Below are positions 45,265 through 54,136 of a DNA stretch of 60,926 bases, piece by piece. The stretch's first letter is position 1; the number at the start of each line of letters is the position of its first letter. This stretch comes from Bryobacterales bacterium (GTDB lineage Bacteria > Acidobacteriota > Terriglobia > Bryobacterales > Bryobacteraceae): assembly GCA_003170915.1 (NCBI GenBank), contig PMYB01000157.1, positions 2,669 through 63,594 on the forward strand, written 5' to 3'. Both the position numbers and the translations under genes were made by a program. A model generated the notes under the pieces. It was given only the letters and a program-made list of their open reading frames with translations, was not told the DNA's origin and made no database searches.

Positions 45265-47572
45265 CGGCAACAGTCTCTTTCTCGCGCAGCGCGCGCAGCA
45301 CGTCCTCCGGCCGTATCGGCAGCTTGCGGAAACGCACTCCGATGGCGTGGAAGATGGCGTTGGCAATCGCCGGCGCCGGCCCGTTGATGGGCACTTCCGA
45401 TATCGACTTGGCGCCGTACGGCCCCAGCGGCTCATCGGTCTCGACCAGGATGGTGGTGAGCTTGGGCATGTCCTTCGCGCCGAAAATCTTGTAGTCGAGG
45501 AAGTTCGGATTCAGAGGGCGGCCGGCGCCATCGAGCACCAACTCCTCCGTCAGCGCGTACCCCAGGCCCTGGGCCACGGCGCCCTCCACTTGTCCTTCGG
45601 CCTGCGCCGGGTTGATGGCCGTGCCTGGGTCCACCGCCGTAGCCATGTGCAACACGCGCACCTTGCCGGTCTCGGTATCCACTTCCACCTCGGCGAAGGT
45701 GGCGCAGAAGGGCGGCGGGCTGTCGGTGTTGAAGTGCGACGCGCCATCCATAATCTGAGTCTTCTCCTTGTACATGGAGTGGAGAGCGATCTCCGTCATG
45801 GTCGCGGACTTCCCAACAGCGGACACCCGGTTGTCGCCACAGGTCAAATTCTCTACCGGCGTGTCGAGCATTTTCGCGGCCATGCGCAGCACCTGCTCGC
45901 GCACCTTTTCCGCGGCCTTCTTCACCGCGCCGCCGGAAATGATGGTGGTGCTGGAGGCGTAGGCCCCCACGTCGAACGGTGTCGTGTCCGTGTCGCCGGA
46001 GGTGATGACGATTTTATCGAGGCTCACGCCCAGGGTTTCCGCGGCGATCTGCGAGAGCACGGTGTCGGCGCCGCCGCCCACGTCGGCAGCGCCTGTTTGG
46101 AGAAAGAACGAGCCGTCCTCATTCATCTTCAGGAAGGCCGAGGCCCAGTCGATGCCCGCGATCCCGCTGCCTTGCATGGTGCAGGCCATGCCGACGCCGC
46201 GCTTCAAATGGCCGGCCGCGGGCAACGCTTGGCGCTTGCCCGTCCAACCAATAGCGGCCGCCGCGCGATCCAGGCATTCCGGCAGGCCGCAACTGCGGAC
46301 GATCCGCGGCAGCCCCTCCTTGCCTTCCCCGAGTTGCGCGGAGAGCCGGTCGGTGTCGCCCAGCCGTATGACGTTCTGGCGATGGAATTCGACGGGGTCT
46401 ATCCCCAGATCGTTGGCGATTTCGTCCACCAGGGTTTCTTGCGCGAAGAACCCCTGCGGGCAGCCATAGCCGCGGAACGCGCCGGCTACCGGCGTATTGG
46501 TGTAGACCACGTGGCACTCGAATCGCATGTGCTCGGCGCGGTACAGCGGAAGAACCTTGCTGCCCGTGTTCCCCTGAACCGTAGTCGAGTGGCTGCCATA
46601 AGCGCCCGTGGTGGCGACCACCGTCAACTGGCTGGCCAGAATGGTGCCGTCGCGCTTGACCCCCATTTTCATACGCAGGATCTGGGGGTGGCGCGTGCGC
46701 GCCATGTAGAACTCTTCCTCGCGCGTGTATTCGATCTTCACCGGCCGGCGCGCGGCCAGAGCCAGCGCCCCGCAGATATCCTCGAGCAGCATCTCCTGCT
46801 TGCCGCCGAATCCTCCGCCCATGCGCGGCTTGATTACGTGAATGCGGCTCACCGGAATCTGCAGAATCATGGCGACCTGGCGCCGCGAGTGATAGGGCAC
46901 CTGCGTGCTGGTGCGAATCACCAGGCGGCCGTCGCCATCCAGCCAACTGATGGTGATGTGCGGCTCGAGCGGGCAGTGCTGCTGCCGCTGGGTGCGGTAT
47001 TCCCGCTCGAAAATGCGGTCGGAATCGCGAAAACCCTGGTCCACGTCGCCGATCCCCCGCAGGATATAACCGGCGATGTTGCGCGAGGCGTCGTAGATCC
47101 CCTTGGAATCCGGCTCATCGTGGATGACGGCGGCGCCCGGCGCCATGGCCTGTTCCATATCGAGCACGGCGGGCAGCACGTCGTACTCCACTTCGATCAG
47201 CCGCAGCGCCTTTTCGGCGATGGCGCGGCTCTCCGCAGCCACCGCCGCCACGCGGTCGCCCACAAACCGCACCTTGCTGTCGAGCAGGTAGGTGTCGTAG
47301 GGCGAAGGCTCGGGCCACGCCTGCCCGGCGGTGGTGTGGGGCACGCGCGGAACGTTCTTGTAGGTCAGAACCGCGTGAACGCCGGGCAACGCCTTGGCTT
47401 TCCTGGTGTCGATGCGTTTGATGCGGGCGTGCGCGTACGGGCTGGGCAGGATCTTGCCGTACAGCAAACCGGGGAGCTGAATGTCGTCGGTAAAAGCCGG
47501 GCCGCCCGTTACCAGTTTGACGCCCTCCACCTTGCGGACGTTGTGGCCGACAACCGTGCGACCGGAGCTCAT
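45248..47572 (-). CDS. xdhA: Molybdenum hydroxylase large subunit (xanthine dehydrogenase-type)
   Basis: 774 residues, the molybdopterin-binding part of the xanthine-dehydrogenase family. Motifs: GGPAFTDDIQLPGLLYGKIL, QHCPLEPH, RMGGGFGGKQEMLLED at 251-264, AGAFRGYGCPQ, and the catalytic Glu in GAKSISEVPINGPAPAI. It would hydroxylate a purine or similar ring. In E. coli XdhD the Fe-S and molybdenum parts are one chain; here they are three genes. Whether the Mo site carries a labile selenium, as proposed for cluster relatives, is not visible. Overlaps xdhC by 4 bp. Confidence 0.9.
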   Translation of the reverse strand: MSSGRTVVGHNVRKVEGVKLVTGGPAFTDDIQLPGLLYGKILPSPYAHARIKRIDTRKAKALPGVHAVLTYKNVPRVPHTTAGQAWPEPSPYDTYLLDSKVRFVGDRVAAVAAESRAIAEKALRLIEVEYDVLPAVLDMEQAMAPGAAVIHDEPDSKGIYDASRNIAGYILRGIGDVDQGFRDSDRIFEREYRTQRQQHCPLEPHITISWLDGDGRLVIRTSTQVPYHSRRQVAMILQIPVSRIHVIKPRMGGGFGGKQEMLLEDICGALALAARRPVKIEYTREEEFYMARTRHPQILRMKMGVKRDGTILASQLTVVATTGAYGSHSTTVQGNTGSKVLPLYRAEHMRFECHVVYTNTPVAGAFRGYGCPQGFFAQETLVDEIANDLGIDPVEFHRQNVIRLGDTDRLSAQLGEGKEGLPRIVRSCGLPECLDRAAAAIGWTGKRQALPAAGHLKRGVGMACTMQGSGIAGIDWASAFLKMNEDGSFFLQTGAADVGGGADTVLSQIAAETLGVSLDKIVITSGDTDTTPFDVGAYASSTTIISGGAVKKAAEKVREQVLRMAAKMLDTPVENLTCGDNRVSAVGKSATMTEIALHSMYKEKTQIMDGASHFNTDSPPPFCATFAEVEVDTETGKVRVLHMATAVDPGTAINPAQAEGQVEGAVAQGLGYALTEELVLDGAGRPLNPNFLDYKIFGAKDMPKLTTILVETDEPLGPYGAKSISEVPINGPAPAIANAIFHAIGVRFRKLPIRPEDVLRALREKETVADDQCV

Positions 47573-48036
47573 CGCTTTGCCCCTGCCGCTGCCAGCACCG
47601 CTTCAACCGGCTTGCGGAAGCCAGTGCAACGGCAATACGTCCCCGCCAACGCCTCGCGCACTTCTTCCTCGCTGGGATGGGGCTTGCGATCCAGCAGCGC
47701 CTTGGCGTTCAGAATCATTGCAGGAGTGCAGAATCCACACTGCACTGCGCCATGGTCCAAAAAAGCCTCCTGGAGCGGATGGAGCGTACTGCCGTGGGCC
47801 ACACCCTCGATGGTCAGCACGTCCGCCCCTTCCGCCTGCGCGGCGAACATGAGGCACGAATTGATGGGCTTGCCGTCGAGCAGAACCGTGCAGGCGCCGC
47901 ATTCGCCCGCCTCGCAGCCGCGCTTCACGCCGAAGTAGCCTTCACGGCGCAGCACATCCAGCAGAAGATCGCCGGGGGCTATGGTCCACTGCTTCGCTTC
48001 CCCGTTCACGTTGAGACGGACTTCCATGGCTTTCAT
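47569..48036 (-). CDS. xdhC: Molybdenum hydroxylase 2Fe-2S subunit
   Basis: 155 residues from the ATG overlapping the FAD-subunit stop (ATGA). The first 2Fe-2S site is GCEAGECGACTVLLDG...NSC, plant-ferredoxin-like; the second is QCGFCTPAMI and YCRCTGF. It passes electrons from the molybdenum centre to FAD. Length and motifs are normal. Confidence 0.93.
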   Translation of the reverse strand: MKAMEVRLNVNGEAKQWTIAPGDLLLDVLRREGYFGVKRGCEAGECGACTVLLDGKPINSCLMFAAQAEGADVLTIEGVAHGSTLHPLQEAFLDHGAVQCGFCTPAMILNAKALLDRKPHPSEEEVREALAGTYCRCTGFRKPVEAVLAAAGAKR

Positions 48037-48896
48037 AGCGAGCACCCCGTTCCGGCGGCGCATTCTTCGAGCGCCCGCCTCACCAGCACACGGCACATCT
48101 CACGGCGGTATTCCGCCGAAGCGCGCACGTCGGTAATGGGCTGCACCTCGCGCGCCACTTGGTCGCACACTTCGGCCAGGGTGCTTTCATCCACCTTGCG
48201 TCCCACCAGAAGTTTCTCCGCGTTGACGGCGCGGATGGGCGTTGGCGCCACGGCGCCCAGCGCGATGCGCGCCCATTTCGCGCGGCCCTTGGAATCCAAC
48301 TGAAGGCCGGCCGCCGCATTCACCAGAGAGATATCGCTCTCCGTACGTCCCAGTTTCTGGAACGACCAGCGCCCGCCGCGCGGCAGCGCCGGTATGACAA
48401 CTTCGATGAGCAACGCCTTGCCCGGCGCGGTCTTTCGCAGGCCGGAGTAGAAAGCGGTCAGTGGAATCTTGCGCCGGCCGCGCGCGTCCGCCAGCACCAC
48501 CTCGGCGTCCAGCGCCAGCAGCGGCGTGGCGGTATCCGCCGCCGGCGAGCCGTTTGCCAGGTTGCCTCCCAGCGTGGCCATGTTGCGGATCTGCACCGAA
48601 CCGCAGGTAGCCGCGGCCCGCGCCAGGATGCCGCCGGCCAGCGCGCGGATGGCGGGCGAATTTTCCAGCGTCGCCATGGTGGTGGTGGCGCCGATGACGC
48701 AGGCTTTGCCTCTGCGGCGGATATAGCTCAAGCCCGCGTGCGTGATATCGATCAAGAAGCGGATGGACCGGTCCGCCTCGACCACGAGGTCCGTGCCCCC
48801 CGCCACAACCCGCGCCCGGTTCTTCCCATTTTGAAGCAGACGAAGTGCTTCGCGAACGGTGCCAGGCCGATAAAAAGCTTCGACTCTATCGAACAT
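48033..48896 (-). CDS. xdhB: Molybdenum hydroxylase FAD subunit
   Basis: 287 residues from ATG 48896; GTG 48923 is nine codons upstream. The FAD domain of the CO-dehydrogenase-medium type: VVAGGTDLVVEA, IRNMATLGGNLANGSPAADT and the C-terminal domain ALGAVAPTPIRAVNAE. It hands electrons to the final acceptor (NAD or other). First gene of operon B, 34 bp after the inferred transcription start of the promoter at 48937-48965. Confidence 0.9.
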   Translation of the reverse strand: MFDRVEAFYRPGTVREALRLLQNGKNRARVVAGGTDLVVEADRSIRFLIDITHAGLSYIRRRGKACVIGATTTMATLENSPAIRALAGGILARAAATCGSVQIRNMATLGGNLANGSPAADTATPLLALDAEVVLADARGRRKIPLTAFYSGLRKTAPGKALLIEVVIPALPRGGRWSFQKLGRTESDISLVNAAAGLQLDSKGRAKWARIALGAVAPTPIRAVNAEKLLVGRKVDESTLAEVCDQVAREVQPITDVRASAEYRREMCRVLVRRALEECAAGTGCSL

Positions 48897-48936
48897 CCTG
48901 CCCTCTGGAGACAATGCTCCCACAGAACCTGAACAG

Positions 48937-48965
48937 AATATAGCAAGGTTACAAATTGGTTACAA
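48937..48965 (-). promoter_or_regulatory. Promoter of the xdh-ygeY operon
   Basis: Minus strand: TTGTAA (48960-48965), 17-bp spacer, TATATT (48937-48942). Good spacing and near-consensus -10. Confidence 0.65.
48947..48965. promoter_or_regulatory. Direct repeat GGTTACAA-ATT-GGTTACAA, likely operator
   Basis: Two identical octamers 11 bp apart (one helix turn) at 48947-48954 and 48958-48965. The outer copy covers the -35 and the inner one fills the spacer, so a bound regulator would control the xdh operon. Confidence 0.55.
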
Positions 48966-48993
48966 GGCAGCGGCGCCGCTGTGGCGCGCTAGA

Positions 48994-51567
48994 ATGAGAA
49001 GCTCTCTCATGCTTTTTCTCTCTGAACCGATCTTGGAATCCCGGTCCCGCCTGCTGCGCGATCTCGACCGCGGCGGAATCACTCCGGAGCAGGCATATCA
49101 GCGGATGCTGGACCTGGATCCCGCTGACCTCATCGGGATACTGGGAATGAGCCATTTGCGGCGGGAGGCAGGCGACCTTGCCGGCGCCGAGGACTACTTG
49201 TGGCGCGCCGCCCTAGCCCAGCCCTGCACGTGGCCTCCGTACCTGGAGCTGTCCCAATTGCTTTCCGGGCAAACGGCCCTTTCCGAGGGGCTGGCCGAAC
49301 TCGCCCTCCGCAAGCTGTTGCTCGACGAGGAGGGTCTCGAGGGCCTGGGGCCGGAACCGATTCCATTCGGCTTGGACGGTACCGAGGAGTATGACCGCCT
49401 AACCAAGCACGAACAGATCGAACTGGTGGTCGAAGCCTTGCGCCAGCGGCGGGACCTCGAACCCGCGCCCGTGACCGCCCGCCTGCGGCCATACCGGCTC
49501 GTCCATCAATTGCAGGAAGCCGAAGACCTGGATGCACAAGTCGTCGACGCGTTGGTCCAGGAAGGAGCGTCCATCGCCCCTCTCCTGGTTGGAGTGCTGC
49601 GTGGTTGGGCGCAGGGTTTCCTGCCCCAGGACGACGGCGTCGTGGAAAACGCGCTCGCCCTGCTGGGCGAGATCGGTGAGGCCAGCGCGATCCCGCATCT
49701 GCTGGAGTGCGCCGACGTGGACGATGTCAAGCTGGCTGGCGCCGCCGCTTGGGCCTGCGACCGAATCATTGAAGCGCATCCCGAGGGGGCTGTGCGCGTG
49801 ATCGGCGAAATCGCCGCCGGCCTCGGCGCAAGCGAGCGGATCGTGGTGCTGGAGAGATTGCTTCGCCACCCCGGGCTGGACGCCACAGGGGAGTTGGTCG
49901 CGCGGCTGAGCGAGAATCTCGACCGCATCCCCAAGCAGCATTACGATCCCTTCTTCCCCCTGCTGGTGAGCACCATGATCGCGGCGCGCGGCCGTGCGGG
50001 CGTCGAGCTTGCCCGTACGGTGATGCGGCGGAACGGCGCTCTGCTGCCGAAGAAGATTCGCCGGGAGTGCGAGGATCTGATTGAAGCTCTTGGCGCCGGT
50101 GGGCCCCCTCCTCCGCTGCCCGCGCAACCCTCCCCATGGACGGTGTACGACATCTGCGGCGGTAAGGCTATTTGGGAAGACCAGGAAGAAGAAGAGCAGG
50201 AGGATTTCGCACCACCGCGAGAGCCGGCGCAACGGAGGTACACGCCCGGCCGCAACGACCCCTGCTGGTGCGGCAGCGGCAAGAAGTACAAGAAATGCCA
50301 TCTCGATTCCGATGAGAGGCCCCCGGCCGCGGCGCCGGCCATAGCCGGCGAATACGACCGGTTGCGCAACCGGCTGGGCAAGTTCCTCATGGAAACAGCC
50401 TCCAAACGCGACACCCGTGTGGCCCAGGAGGAGTTTTTCGAAGGCGGCCCGGTCGAGGACGACCAAACCGCACCCCTGATCGACTGGATGATGCATGACT
50501 GGGTTCCACCGCGTCTCGGCCACACCATCATGCGGGAGTACTTGATCAAGCACGGCGCCGGTCTTGCGCCGCGAGAGCGGGAGTTGATCGAAGCTTGGTC
50601 GCATAGTTATGTCGGGCTGTACGAGGTGCGCGAGGTCAAAGTTGGAAGCGGCGTCGAAGTGAAAGACCTGGTCACCGGCGAAGTCTTCTTCGTACACGAT
50701 GTGAACACGTCGAAGCAGCTTGTGCGATGGGACGGCGCACTCGCGCGCGTGGTCCCAGGCGAACGCGGCCACGAGTTCAGCGGTGTGGGCGTCACCGTTC
50801 CACGCAAACAACTGGAGCCACTGCGCGTTTGGATGGAGGAGGACCGGCTCCGGACGGGCATGCCCTGGCCCGAGTACCTGAAGCGCAACTTGCCGCGCAT
50901 CCGCCGCCAGCCGGAGGAACTCCACAAGGAGTGGATCGAATCGCTGAGGTTGTCCAACACCGATGGGGAGGAACTGCTGTTTTCGAAGGCCGTATACCGG
51001 GTGGAGGACCGCGAGACGCTCACGGCGGCTCTTCGAAACTGCCCTGAGATCAGCGAAGACGACGAGGGGAAGCACTACGTCTGGTTGAGGGGTCCGGCCG
51101 GCCAGGAAGGACGCACGGTGCTGGGGAACATGCGGTTGGAGGGCGCGGAGATGGTGTTCGAGTGCAACTCGAAACAGCGCCACGAGCGGGGAAAGCGGAT
51201 GCTCGCCAAACTTGCCGGCCCGGCAGTGGAACACCTGCGCGATGAGTTCACCACGCAGCGGGAGATGAAGCGCCGAGCTCTCAATGAGCCTCGCGCCGCC
51301 GAACCAGTGCGAGACGAAATCCCACCCGAGGTGCGCAACAAGCTGCTTACCGAGTACATGGAGCAACATGCCGCCAAGTGGCCCGACATGGCGCTTCCCG
51401 CGCTTGGCGGCCAAACTCCGCGCCAAGCCGTGAAGACCGCCGCCGGCAGGCTCAAGGTCGCGGCCCTTCTACGGGACTTTGAGAACTCCGAGGAGCACAA
51501 ACGCCAGGCCGGCGAGCCGTTTTACGAGGTCGCCCGCCTCCGTGCCGAACTGGGCCTGAAGGAGTGA
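48994..51567 (+). CDS. Large SEC-C zinc-motif protein
   Basis: 857 residues (ATG 49009 is an alternative start with AGAAG upstream). The N-terminal 370 residues contain HEAT-like helical pairs (EIGEASAIPHLLECADVDDV, AAWACDRIIEAH). In the middle is the SEC-C zinc motif RNDPCWCGSGKKYKKCHLD, near residue 420, the same knuckle as SecA's C-terminal tail. The rest is mixed alpha/beta with no catalytic motif. SEC-C proteins often bind ribosomes or SecB and may help quality control, but this large form is unassigned. It is divergent from the xdh operon. Confidence 0.75.
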   Translation: MRSSLMLFLSEPILESRSRLLRDLDRGGITPEQAYQRMLDLDPADLIGILGMSHLRREAGDLAGAEDYLWRAALAQPCTWPPYLELSQLLSGQTALSEGLAELALRKLLLDEEGLEGLGPEPIPFGLDGTEEYDRLTKHEQIELVVEALRQRRDLEPAPVTARLRPYRLVHQLQEAEDLDAQVVDALVQEGASIAPLLVGVLRGWAQGFLPQDDGVVENALALLGEIGEASAIPHLLECADVDDVKLAGAAAWACDRIIEAHPEGAVRVIGEIAAGLGASERIVVLERLLRHPGLDATGELVARLSENLDRIPKQHYDPFFPLLVSTMIAARGRAGVELARTVMRRNGALLPKKIRRECEDLIEALGAGGPPPPLPAQPSPWTVYDICGGKAIWEDQEEEEQEDFAPPREPAQRRYTPGRNDPCWCGSGKKYKKCHLDSDERPPAAAPAIAGEYDRLRNRLGKFLMETASKRDTRVAQEEFFEGGPVEDDQTAPLIDWMMHDWVPPRLGHTIMREYLIKHGAGLAPRERELIEAWSHSYVGLYEVREVKVGSGVEVKDLVTGEVFFVHDVNTSKQLVRWDGALARVVPGERGHEFSGVGVTVPRKQLEPLRVWMEEDRLRTGMPWPEYLKRNLPRIRRQPEELHKEWIESLRLSNTDGEELLFSKAVYRVEDRETLTAALRNCPEISEDDEGKHYVWLRGPAGQEGRTVLGNMRLEGAEMVFECNSKQRHERGKRMLAKLAGPAVEHLRDEFTTQREMKRRALNEPRAAEPVRDEIPPEVRNKLLTEYMEQHAAKWPDMALPALGGQTPRQAVKTAAGRLKVAALLRDFENSEEHKRQAGEPFYEVARLRAELGLKE

Positions 51568-51586
51568 TCCGGGACCGGCTTGCCGC

Positions 51587-52702
51587 TCATGCCATGCGGC
51601 GGCCCGTCTCATGAGTATCGTACCCGCAAAGCGCTTCCAATTCGTGGCGGAATGCAGCTTGCGTAAGAATGTCGAGAAGCCGCTCCACGGCGCCGAGTGC
51701 CAGGTGCTCCTGGCGAACCACCATATCATACCGTTCGCTGGTGAGGGGCACAAAGTCGAGGCCAAACGCGCGCGCGGCGGAACGGGTGGCCACGCAACAA
51801 TCGGCCAGACCCGCGTAGATGCGCCACGCCGCCGCCAGGTGGCCGGCGGCACACTCGGTGTAGCCGCTGAGGGAGCGCGGCGAGATGCCGGCGGCCTTGA
51901 GACGGCGGTCCAGCAGTTGGCGGCTGCCCGAGCCTTTCTCGCGGTTCACCAACTTCACTCCCGCGCGCGCCAGGTCTTCCACGAGGCGGATCTTTTTCGG
52001 ATTGCCGCGCGCCGCGACGAGGCCCTCTTCCCACACGGCGAATGCGAAAACCGCGACGCTCTTCCTAGGGAATTCCATGCGGATGGCGGCACCGTCGTCT
52101 TTCAAGTGCGTTCCGGCGACGTGGACCATGCGCCGCTTCAGAAGATGCAAGGCCACCGTGCTGTTGACGGGCGCCGTCACCAGCCGGACATTGGCGCGCT
52201 GCAGATGACGCGCCAGCACCGACGTTGCGGGGTCGCAGCCGGCCACCAACAGGCGGCTCTCGGAATCCTCTTCGCGCAACAGTTGGACCGTGGACCGCGC
52301 GGGCCTCACCAGCAGCGCGTCGGTGGGCGGCAGTTGCCACGGAGCGGGCACGGCGGGCACACCCACCAAGCGGCCTTCCACGCGGCACAGCTCGAGGGGG
52401 GCGCCCGCGAACAGATCGCCCGCGCCGACGATCTCGGCGCGCACCGCGCGGGGCGGGCGCGGCGGGGCCGAGTCGAGGCGGAAAAGGTCTTCCACGGGCG
52501 CTTCCAATGCGCGGGCCAGCCGCAGCGCGACCGCGGTATTGGGAACATAGTTGCCCGCTTCCATGGCGTAGATGGTCTGGCGGCTGACGCCCGCCAGTTT
52601 GGCCAGGGCGGCGGCGGCCACCCCGCGCCGTTGCCGAAACTCCGCGAGGCGGTTATGCACGCGCGGCTCGGGGGCTGTGGTATTGTCCTGTAAGAGTGTC
52701 AT
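51587..52702 (-). CDS. HTH plus periplasmic-binding-fold regulator divergent from modABC
   Basis: 371 residues from ATG 52702. An XRE-type helix-turn-helix sits at about residues 18-72 (LAEFRQRRGVAAAALAKLAG, VSRQTIYAMEAGNYVPNTAV). The remainder resembles the type-2 periplasmic-binding fold of substrate-binding one-component regulators (LLVAGCDPATSVLARHL; GSGSRQLLDRRL; LTSERYDMVV). Such proteins next to modABC probably sense molybdate or a cofactor precursor and repress or activate transport. Its start codon is only 8 bp from modA's, back to back. Confidence 0.78.
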   Translation of the reverse strand: MTLLQDNTTAPEPRVHNRLAEFRQRRGVAAAALAKLAGVSRQTIYAMEAGNYVPNTAVALRLARALEAPVEDLFRLDSAPPRPPRAVRAEIVGAGDLFAGAPLELCRVEGRLVGVPAVPAPWQLPPTDALLVRPARSTVQLLREEDSESRLLVAGCDPATSVLARHLQRANVRLVTAPVNSTVALHLLKRRMVHVAGTHLKDDGAAIRMEFPRKSVAVFAFAVWEEGLVAARGNPKKIRLVEDLARAGVKLVNREKGSGSRQLLDRRLKAAGISPRSLSGYTECAAGHLAAAWRIYAGLADCCVATRSAARAFGLDFVPLTSERYDMVVRQEHLALGAVERLLDILTQAAFRHELEALCGYDTHETGRRMA

Positions 52703-52710
52703 TGTCGTCC

Positions 52711-53460
52711 ATGCGATATAGCTGCCTACTATTGTGCCTGCTCTCGGCCGCCTGCGGGCGGCGGGCAGAGCCGCACAAAGTGACCATTGCCGCGGCGGCA
52801 GACCTGAACTTCGCGCTGGATGAAATCTCGCTGAAGTTCCGAGCGACACATCCCGATGCGGATCTCCAGATAGCGTACGGCTCCTCCGGCAATTTCTATG
52901 CGCAGATTCGCAACCAGGCGCCCTTCGATATTTTCCTTTCAGCGGACGTGGAATATCCGCGCAAGCTGGTCGAGGAGGGGATCGGCGCGCGCGACTCGCT
53001 ATTCGTGTATGCCATGGGCCGGATCGTGGTATGGGTGCCGGCCGCATCGCCCCTGGACCCTGCCACCGCGCTGCGGGCCGCTTCGGTGCGGCACGTGGCC
53101 ATTGCCAATCCGCAGCACGCACCGTACGGCCGAGCGGCGGAAGCGGCTCTGCGCTCGCTGGGCGTCTACAATGGCGTCGCGCGGAAACTGGTACTCGGCG
53201 AAAACGTCGCACAGACGCTCCAATTTGTCCAGAGCGGCGCGGCGGACGTGGGAATCGTGGCACTCTCCCTGGCGCTCGCGCCGCCGGTCCGTAGCCAGGG
53301 ACGCTATTGGGAAGTGCCCGGTACGGCTTACCCGAAAATTGAGCAGGGTGGCGTCATCTTAAAGGATTCGAAAGCGGCCCGGGAGTTCCGGTCGTTCCTC
53401 CTGGACGAGGTCGGGCGGCGCATTTTGAAGAAGTACGGCTTCTCTCTGCCGGCAAACTGA
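52711..53460 (+). CDS. modA: Molybdate ABC transporter substrate-binding protein
   Basis: 249 residues from ATG 52711. A lipoprotein signal with lipobox LLSAAC (CLLLCLLSAACGRRAE) anchors it in the membrane. The ModA fold is shown by VTIAAAADLNFALDEI, IAYGSSGNFYAQI, FLSADVEYPRKLV, and ADVGIVALSLAL. It captures molybdate (or tungstate) outside the cell. Three-gene operon with modB and modC; the stop is followed after one base by modB. Confidence 0.9.
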   Translation: MRYSCLLLCLLSAACGRRAEPHKVTIAAAADLNFALDEISLKFRATHPDADLQIAYGSSGNFYAQIRNQAPFDIFLSADVEYPRKLVEEGIGARDSLFVYAMGRIVVWVPAASPLDPATALRAASVRHVAIANPQHAPYGRAAEAALRSLGVYNGVARKLVLGENVAQTLQFVQSGAADVGIVALSLALAPPVRSQGRYWEVPGTAYPKIEQGGVILKDSKAAREFRSFLLDEVGRRILKKYGFSLPAN

Positions 53461-53461
53461 T

Positions 53462-54136
53462 ATGGATTGGCAAGCCATCTGGTTGAGTGTGCGGCTGGCG
53501 GTTTCGACCACCGTGATTCTGCTCGCGGTGGGAATGCCGCTGGCGTACTGGCTGGCGTTTTCGCCGCATCGCTGGAAGTTCCTGGTGGAAGCCGTCGTGG
53601 CGCTCCCGCTCGTCTTGCCGCCGACGGTTCTGGGGTTTTACGTGCTGCTGGCCATCGGACCACGCAGTCCCGTGGGCGCGCTTTATGGAAGGCTCACGGG
53701 CGGCATGTTGCCGTTCTCGTTCCAAGGCCTGTTGGTAGCATCGGTGCTCTACAGCCTGCCGTTCACGGTGCAGCCTGTGGCCGCGGCATTCGCAGCGGTG
53801 GACCGCAAACTGGTGGAAGCGTCCTGGTGCCTGGGAGTCTCGCGGATGGCGACGTTTCGCCGCGTCATCGTTCCGCTTGCCCTGCCCGGCATCGCCACCG
53901 GCGCCATCCTGAGCTTCGCGCACACCATGGGCGAATTCGGCGTGGTGCTGATGGTGGGCGGCAATATCGCGGGGGTGACGCGCACGGTTTCGATCTCCAT
54001 CTACGACCAGGTGCAAGGGTTGAACTACGCCGCGGCGGCGGAGACTTCGCTGTTCCTGGTGGCCGTTTCGTTCACGGTGCTGGCGCTCACTTACGCGCTG
54101 CAACGCCGGGTTTGGGCAATATGGCCAATGAGCTGA
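53462..54136 (+). CDS. modB: Molybdate ABC transporter permease
   Basis: 224 residues with about five membrane helices. The ABC permease EAA loop is EASWCLGVSRMATFRRVIVPLALPG-like and the start WLSVRLAVSTTVILLAVGMPLAY is typical of ModB. It forms the channel for molybdate. It starts 1 bp after the modA stop and overlaps modC by 16 bp. Confidence 0.93.
   Translation: MDWQAIWLSVRLAVSTTVILLAVGMPLAYWLAFSPHRWKFLVEAVVALPLVLPPTVLGFYVLLAIGPRSPVGALYGRLTGGMLPFSFQGLLVASVLYSLPFTVQPVAAAFAAVDRKLVEASWCLGVSRMATFRRVIVPLALPGIATGAILSFAHTMGEFGVVLMVGGNIAGVTRTVSISIYDQVQGLNYAAAAETSLFLVAVSFTVLALTYALQRRVWAIWPMS

Noticed and set aside
45257-47938. Plus-strand frame of 893 codons
   Set aside because: Antisense shadow of xdhA and xdhC, rich in His/Arg/Gly with no motif; a high-GC artefact.
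49399-51426. Minus-strand frame of 675 codons
   Set aside because: Antisense shadow of the SEC-C protein gene, which has real motifs.
53467-54120. Upstream extension of the modC frame
   Set aside because: Runs through modB in another frame; the ABC domain starts at ATG 54121.
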